Of a DNA stretch of 33,811 nt, positions 30,484 through 33,811 are shown one piece after another. Under the pieces are notes generated by a model. That model did no database searches. It saw only the letters and a program-made list of their open reading frames with translations, and had not been told where the DNA came from. Within the stretch, counting starts at the first letter, position 1, and each line of letters opens with the position of its first letter. Source of the stretch: Streptomyces griseoaurantiacus (GTDB lineage: Bacteria > Actinomycetota > Actinomycetes > Streptomycetales > Streptomycetaceae); the NCBI GenBank assembly GCA_014656015.1, contig BNBP01000077.1, positions 1-33,811 on the forward strand, read 5' to 3'. A program made the position numbers and the translations under genes.

Positions 30484-31269
30484 TCATGGGGTGCCGCGCG
30501 TGCGCCAGGAGGCCGGCCCCTCCCACACCATCCGCCCGAACAGGGCGCCCCCGTACACCACGAATCCCACCCCCGCGAACCACGACTCCACCACCAGCAC
30601 GGTCCCCACCGCCCCGTAGCTGAGCGCGTTGGTCACCACGAGCGGTGTGAACACCAGGAAGGAGAACACCCGCAGCCCGGCCAGGCAGGCCACCGTCACC
30701 AGGGCCCCCGGCAGCAGCTCCCGCCAGCGCACCTGGTGTCCCAGCAGGAACCGGGGCCCCCACCAGAAGAACAGCAGGCCCGTGCCGGCGCTGAGCGCGA
30801 TGCGGTACGAACCGTCCAGCACCGTCCGCGACTGCACCTGGAGGTACAGGTACGCCATCAGCGCCACCAGCCAGACGAGCTGCCGCCACACCCGGTGCCA
30901 GGGCCCCGACGAGAGCCCCCAGATCCGCTCGTAGCCGTTCTGCACGCTGGCGGCGAACGACAGCCCGAACACGGCGAGCAGCACGCCACCCCACAGGCTG
31001 GTCGTGCCCACGACCCGGCTCGGCGGGGAGAACACGCGGTCGACCGCCTCGGCGGACCGGCCGGACAGCCCCATGCCGTCCACCAGCCACAGCGCGAACC
31101 CCTCGTGCCGCAGCGGATCGGCGGCGGCCACCACGATCAGCAGGGGAGCGAGGGTGACGAGGGCGAGGGTGGCGAACCCCATGGCCCGGTGCAGCAGCTC
31201 CAGGTCCTTGGCACGCCGGTACAGCTCACCGAGCCACGACCGCTCGCGCGGTTCCCCGGACGGCTCCAT
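30484..31269 (-). CDS. YihY/BrkB-family inner membrane protein
   Basis: A 261-aa polytopic protein of the YihY/virulence-factor BrkB family, once mislabelled ribonuclease BN. About six hydrophobic helices are visible, including MGFATLALVTLAPLLIVVAAA, TSLWGGVLLAVFGLSFAAS, LVWLVALMAYLYL and VLVVESWFAGVGFVVYGG. The conserved cytoplasmic segment NGYERIWGL is present. Function is unknown in the family; envelope or transport roles are suggested. AAGGAG sits 10 nt before the ATG at 31269. The C-terminus stops soon after the last helix, a little shorter than typical 280-300-aa members. Confidence 0.85.
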   Translation of the reverse strand: MEPSGEPRERSWLGELYRRAKDLELLHRAMGFATLALVTLAPLLIVVAAADPLRHEGFALWLVDGMGLSGRSAEAVDRVFSPPSRVVGTTSLWGGVLLAVFGLSFAASVQNGYERIWGLSSGPWHRVWRQLVWLVALMAYLYLQVQSRTVLDGSYRIALSAGTGLLFFWWGPRFLLGHQVRWRELLPGALVTVACLAGLRVFSFLVFTPLVVTNALSYGAVGTVLVVESWFAGVGFVVYGGALFGRMVWEGPASWRTRGTP

Positions 31270-31380
31270 GCTCGACGGCTCCTTCTGCCCGCTCCTCCCG
31301 GTGGTCACGCCGGTGAGTTCCCCGGGACGCACGGACGGTAACCATGACGTCAGGTCCACCGCGCCCCTCACACACGCGAG

Positions 31381-31410
31381 CGGGCCGCCGGACGTCGGTC
31401 CGGCGGCCCG
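31381..31410 (-). terminator. Perfect 13-bp hairpin after the HATPase gene
   Basis: CGGGCCGCCGGAC (31381-31393) and GTCCGGCGGCCCG (31398-31410) are exact inverted repeats with a GTCG tetraloop. It lies 22 nt past the stop of the minus-strand HATPase gene and is the strongest terminator candidate in the window. It separates that gene from the YihY gene. Confidence 0.75.
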
Positions 31411-31432
31411 GGCACGGCCGGGTGGCCGCGGG

Positions 31433-31936
31433 TCAGGCGTGCACCGAGGCCGCCACCTCCTCCGAGTGCGCCAGCGCGGGCACCGGCAGGGCGCGCGGCA
31501 CACCCAGCGCCGTGCTGATCCCGGGGGTCGGGGCGGGCGCCCTCAGCGGGGCCCGTTCCGCCGCCCGTGCGCGGCGCGAGAACCAGATGATCTTGCCGCC
31601 GCCGGCGGTGGCGCAACAGCCCCAGCCGTCGCTCAGCGCGGCGATCTGCGCGAGACAGCCGCTCGGCGCGTAGTGCGGCCGGATGTCACGGTCGCTGTCC
31701 TGGACGGCGGTGATCAGGTGCTGGCCGTTCCACCACATCTCGAGCGTGGTGTTCTTGTCCACCGCGTGCCGGGCGATGGTGTGCAGCAGCACGTCGGTGC
31801 AGTGGCAGACGGTCTCGGCGTGCGCCTCCAGGTTCCAGTACCGGAGATGGGCGGTCAGGATCCGGCGGATCTGGTCGATCCGGTCCGGGGTGACGTCCAC
31901 CTCGAGGTGGTAGTAACAGGGTGCTGCGGTCTTCAT
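31433..31936 (-). CDS. HATPase_c (RsbW-like) ATP-binding protein with altered N-box
   Basis: A 167-aa protein of the orphan histidine-kinase-like ATPase family abundant in Streptomyces. The domain runs from about 10 to 120. The N-box region reads TDVLLHTIARH, with H52 where the Mg-coordinating Asn is normal. G1 is VQDSDRDIRP with D80. G2 is GWGCCATAGGGK at 104-115. The remaining tail is Ala/Pro-rich. The family includes anti-sigma kinases, but no partner sigma or anti-anti-sigma gene is in view and the missing Asn casts doubt on kinase activity. AGGAG 9 nt before the ATG at 31936 supports this start over an upstream one at 32002. Unusually many Cys residues (7, 44, 46, 94, 107, 108) are present. 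Confidence 0.8.
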   Translation of the reverse strand: MKTAAPCYYHLEVDVTPDRIDQIRRILTAHLRYWNLEAHAETVCHCTDVLLHTIARHAVDKNTTLEMWWNGQHLITAVQDSDRDIRPHYAPSGCLAQIAALSDGWGCCATAGGGKIIWFSRRARAAERAPLRAPAPTPGISTALGVPRALPVPALAHSEEVAASVHA

Positions 31937-32359
31937 CGTCGTTGGCTCCTCACCGGCGAAGCTCGCGCTCCTCCTCGCCCTTGTGGGCCGAGCCCCGATC
32001 ACGAAGCGTGAGCGGTCATCGCTCCTGAGTCACTCCCAGGGTGGGATCGCTACTCCATCCGCGCAACTCGAAGCCGCGTGCCCCGCCCGTTCCGGGCCGG
32101 TGGGGCCCCTGGGGCGTGCGCGGGGGCGCGTGCGGGGCGCGCGGAGGGGCGGCCGTGAGGTCGGGTGGTTGAAATCCGAACAGGACGCTTCGTGATGTTG
32201 CGTGCACCATGAGTGAAAGCTGTCGAGGGCCGTGGCCGGGCGATGTGTCCGTGTGCACGGCCCTCACCCGACGCCGGACGCCCCGGGCCGCCCCGCGCGG
32301 CACCGCGGGGGCCGGCGGAACCCAGCGGCATTCCAGAGGAGAAGGAGGTGACCGGTGCG
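31937..32359. other. 423-nt divergent intergenic region
   Basis: It lies between the HATPase gene (-) and the DUF5133-like gene (+). The only open frames lack ribosome sites and look like composition artefacts. The stretch 32165-32225 is less G/C-rich (TTGAAA at 32168, GTGATGTTGCG near 32192) and probably holds promoters, but I see no spacing good enough to name one. AAGGAGGTGA at 32342-32351 is a near-perfect ribosome site for the + gene. Confidence 0.5.
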
Positions 32360-32752
32360 ATGCCGAAGCCTGCCAGGGCCGAGATCGCCCGCCATCTCGA
32401 GCGGTACCGCGAATGGGAACGCCGGATGCTCGCGGCCCCCGACGACCCGCGGGTGCGGGACGGCTTCGAGAACGAGGGCCGGATCCTCCGCACCCTCATG
32501 GGCAAGCGCTGCGCGCGGGAGGCCGCCCAGGCGGCCGAACGCCGGCTGCGCGCCGCCGACGTCGCCCCCACCCCCCGCATCGCCCCCGCACGGACGCTGC
32601 CGCTGACCGCGGAGCGGTCACGGGCGGCGACGGCGCCGCACCATGCCTCCCCACGGACGAAGACCGCCGGCCGCGCGACGGCCGCGTCCCGCCGCGGCAC
32701 CCGCGCGCCCTCCGGCGCGACCCACCACGGAGAACCCGCCCCGGCGGGCTAG
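32360..32752 (+). CDS. DUF5133-like small basic protein
   Basis: A 130-aa protein. Residues 1-65 form a helical domain, ARAEIARHLERYREWERRML, then EGRILRTLMGKRCAREAAQAAERRL, resembling the Streptomyces DUF5133 pattern (RYxxW...TLMGxR...A..A...L). The rest is a disordered Arg/Ala/Thr/Pro-rich tail. Function unknown. The very strong AAGGAGGTGA lies 11 nt upstream of the ATG at 32360; an in-frame GTG at 32348 overlaps that site and is unlikely. It precedes glgE by 66 nt on the same strand and may be co-transcribed with it. Confidence 0.65.
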   Translation: MPKPARAEIARHLERYREWERRMLAAPDDPRVRDGFENEGRILRTLMGKRCAREAAQAAERRLRAADVAPTPRIAPARTLPLTAERSRAATAPHHASPRTKTAGRATAASRRGTRAPSGATHHGEPAPAG

Positions 32753-32818
32753 CACAGTCACCCGACCACCCACACCCACCGCGGCCGGTACTGGACGGCG
32801 GAGGAGGAGGCGACACCG

Positions 32819-33811
32819 ATGAACCCCGACCCCGCCATCGGCCGCATTCCGGTCCTGGACGTCCGGCCGCTCGTCCAGGGCGGCCGGCGTCCGGCGAAGG
32901 CCGTCGAGGGGGAGACCTTCCAGGTCACCGCCACGCTCTTCGCGGAGGGCCACGACGCGATCGCCGCCAACGTCGTGCTGACGGATCCGGAGGGCCGTAC
33001 GGGGCCCTGGACGCCGATGCGGGAGCTGGCCCCCGGCACCGACCGCTGGGGCGCCGAGGTCACCCCGACGGCGGTCGGCGACTGGACCTACCGGGTGGAG
33101 GCGTGGAGCGACCCCGTCACCACCTGGCGGCACCACGCCGGAATCAAGATCCCGGCCGGCCAGGACGTCGAGCTGATGCTGGAGGAGGGTGCGCGACTGC
33201 ACGAGCGGGCCGCCGACGGGGTGCCCGACGCGGCGGCCCGCGCCGCGCTCCTCGCCACCGCCGAGGCACTGCGCGACGGGACCCGTTCCCCGCAGGCCCG
33301 GCACGGGGCCGCGCTCGCCCCCCGCGTCCGGGCGATCCTGGCCGCCCACCCCCTGCGCGAACTCGTCACCACCTCGGCCGCGCTCCCGCTCCGGGTGGAG
33401 CGGGAGCGGGCGTTGTTCGGCTCGTGGTACGAGTTCTTCCCGCGCAGCGAGAGCGGGCAACCGGACCCGTCGGTGCACGGCACCTTCCGCACCGCCGCGG
33501 AACGACTTCCGGCCATCGCGGAGATGGGTTTCGACGTCGTCTACCTGCCGCCCGTCCACCCCATCGGGACGGCCTTCCGCAAGGGGCCCAACAACACGCT
33601 CTCCGCGAGCGAGTCCGACGTCGGCTGCCCCTGGGCGATCGGCTCGCCCGAGGGCGGGCACGACGCGATCCATCCGGCGCTGGGGACCCTGGAGGACTTC
33701 GACGCCTTCGTCGCCCGCGCCCGGCGGCTCAACATGGAGATCGCGCTCGATTTCGCCCTGCAGTGCTCGCCGGACCATCCGTGGGTGGAGAAGCACCCGG
33801 AGTGGTTCCAC
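32819..33811 (+). CDS. glgE: GlgE: alpha-1,4-glucan:maltose-1-phosphate maltosyltransferase, 3' truncated
   Basis: The first 331 codons of a GH13 family enzyme of about 660 residues; the gene runs off the window. GAGGAGGAGG at 32801-32810 supports the ATG. GRIPVLDVRPLVQGGRRPAKAVEGE begins the N-terminal beta domain. A helical insert follows (about 120-190), then LFGSWYEFFPRS and GFDVVYLPPVHPIGTAFRKGPNN, which are diagnostic for GlgE, with EIALDFALQCSPDHPWV near the end. The enzyme adds maltosyl units from maltose-1-phosphate to alpha-glucan. Streptomyces often keeps it with treS-pep2 and glgB, which would be expected just beyond the right edge. Confidence 0.94.
   Translation, partial: MNPDPAIGRIPVLDVRPLVQGGRRPAKAVEGETFQVTATLFAEGHDAIAANVVLTDPEGRTGPWTPMRELAPGTDRWGAEVTPTAVGDWTYRVEAWSDPVTTWRHHAGIKIPAGQDVELMLEEGARLHERAADGVPDAAARAALLATAEALRDGTRSPQARHGAALAPRVRAILAAHPLRELVTTSAALPLRVERERALFGSWYEFFPRSESGQPDPSVHGTFRTAAERLPAIAEMGFDVVYLPPVHPIGTAFRKGPNNTLSASESDVGCPWAIGSPEGGHDAIHPALGTLEDFDAFVARARRLNMEIALDFALQCSPDHPWVEKHPEWFH

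Noticed and set aside
31983..32195. 70-codon + frame in the HATPase/DUF5133 intergenic region
   Set aside because: No ribosome site, low-complexity Arg/Gly content and no family resemblance.

Overview
This window is chromosomal DNA from a high-GC actinomycete, almost certainly Streptomyces or a close relative. The evidence is strong G/C at third codon positions, GTG starts, overlapping GTGA/ATGA gene junctions, and families typical of that genus (ECF sigma factors, DUF5133-like protein, F420/PPOX oxidoreductase, orphan HATPase, GlgE). There are 23 protein genes, two of them cut by the window edges. I saw no tRNA, rRNA, CRISPR array or intact insertion sequence.

Left part (1-9340, all +). A truncated membrane-anchored B-lectin is followed by a three-gene metal-chelate ABC importer (lipoprotein, FecCD permease, ATPase with an odd acidic tail). 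A copper-type block follows: a His/Met-rich membrane protein, an ECF sigma factor with no recognisable anti-sigma partner, a tiny Met/Asp-rich membrane protein, a CopA-like P1B ATPase and a PCu(A)C-like protein. Between the sigma gene and the exporter genes lies a ~180-nt element bounded by 16-bp inverted repeats with strong internal hairpins. It may be a MITE-like insertion or a structured RNA.

Middle-left (9369-12396). On the minus strand are an 89-aa protein, a CooC/MinD-like P-loop ATPase with a strong Zur-box-like site upstream, and an MBL-fold hydrolase. A PPOX/F420-type oxidoreductase lies divergently on the + strand.

Centre (12512-21175, all +). This is the most interesting region, a complete Fxs (FxSxx-COOH) RiPP locus. 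It has a 56-aa precursor (fxsA), a fused radical SAM/SPASM-HExxH maturase (fxsB), two tandem TIR-like fxsC paralogues and a 1345-aa fxsT. FxsT combines a ParA-like P-loop, TIR, NB-ARC and TPRs, an NLR-like build. Predicted cyclophane-peptide chemistry is thus encoded next to immune-type signalling modules. Its biological role is not known to me. The precursor ends with a non-canonical extension after the FxS motif, and only one of the three TIR-like domains keeps the glutamate expected in TIR enzymes.

Right part (21141-33811). An alpha/beta hydrolase overlaps fxsT tail to tail. Next come central-carbon genes on +: a GlcD/GlcF-type FAD/FeS dehydrogenase, a PoxB-like ThDP enzyme and a GH15 glucoamylase-like enzyme. 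A minus-strand group follows (lipase-like hydrolase, YihY/BrkB membrane protein, HATPase lacking the N-box Asn), ended at the HATPase by a perfect 13-bp hairpin. A DUF5133-like protein and the first half of GlgE, the maltosyltransferase of alpha-glucan synthesis, close the window.
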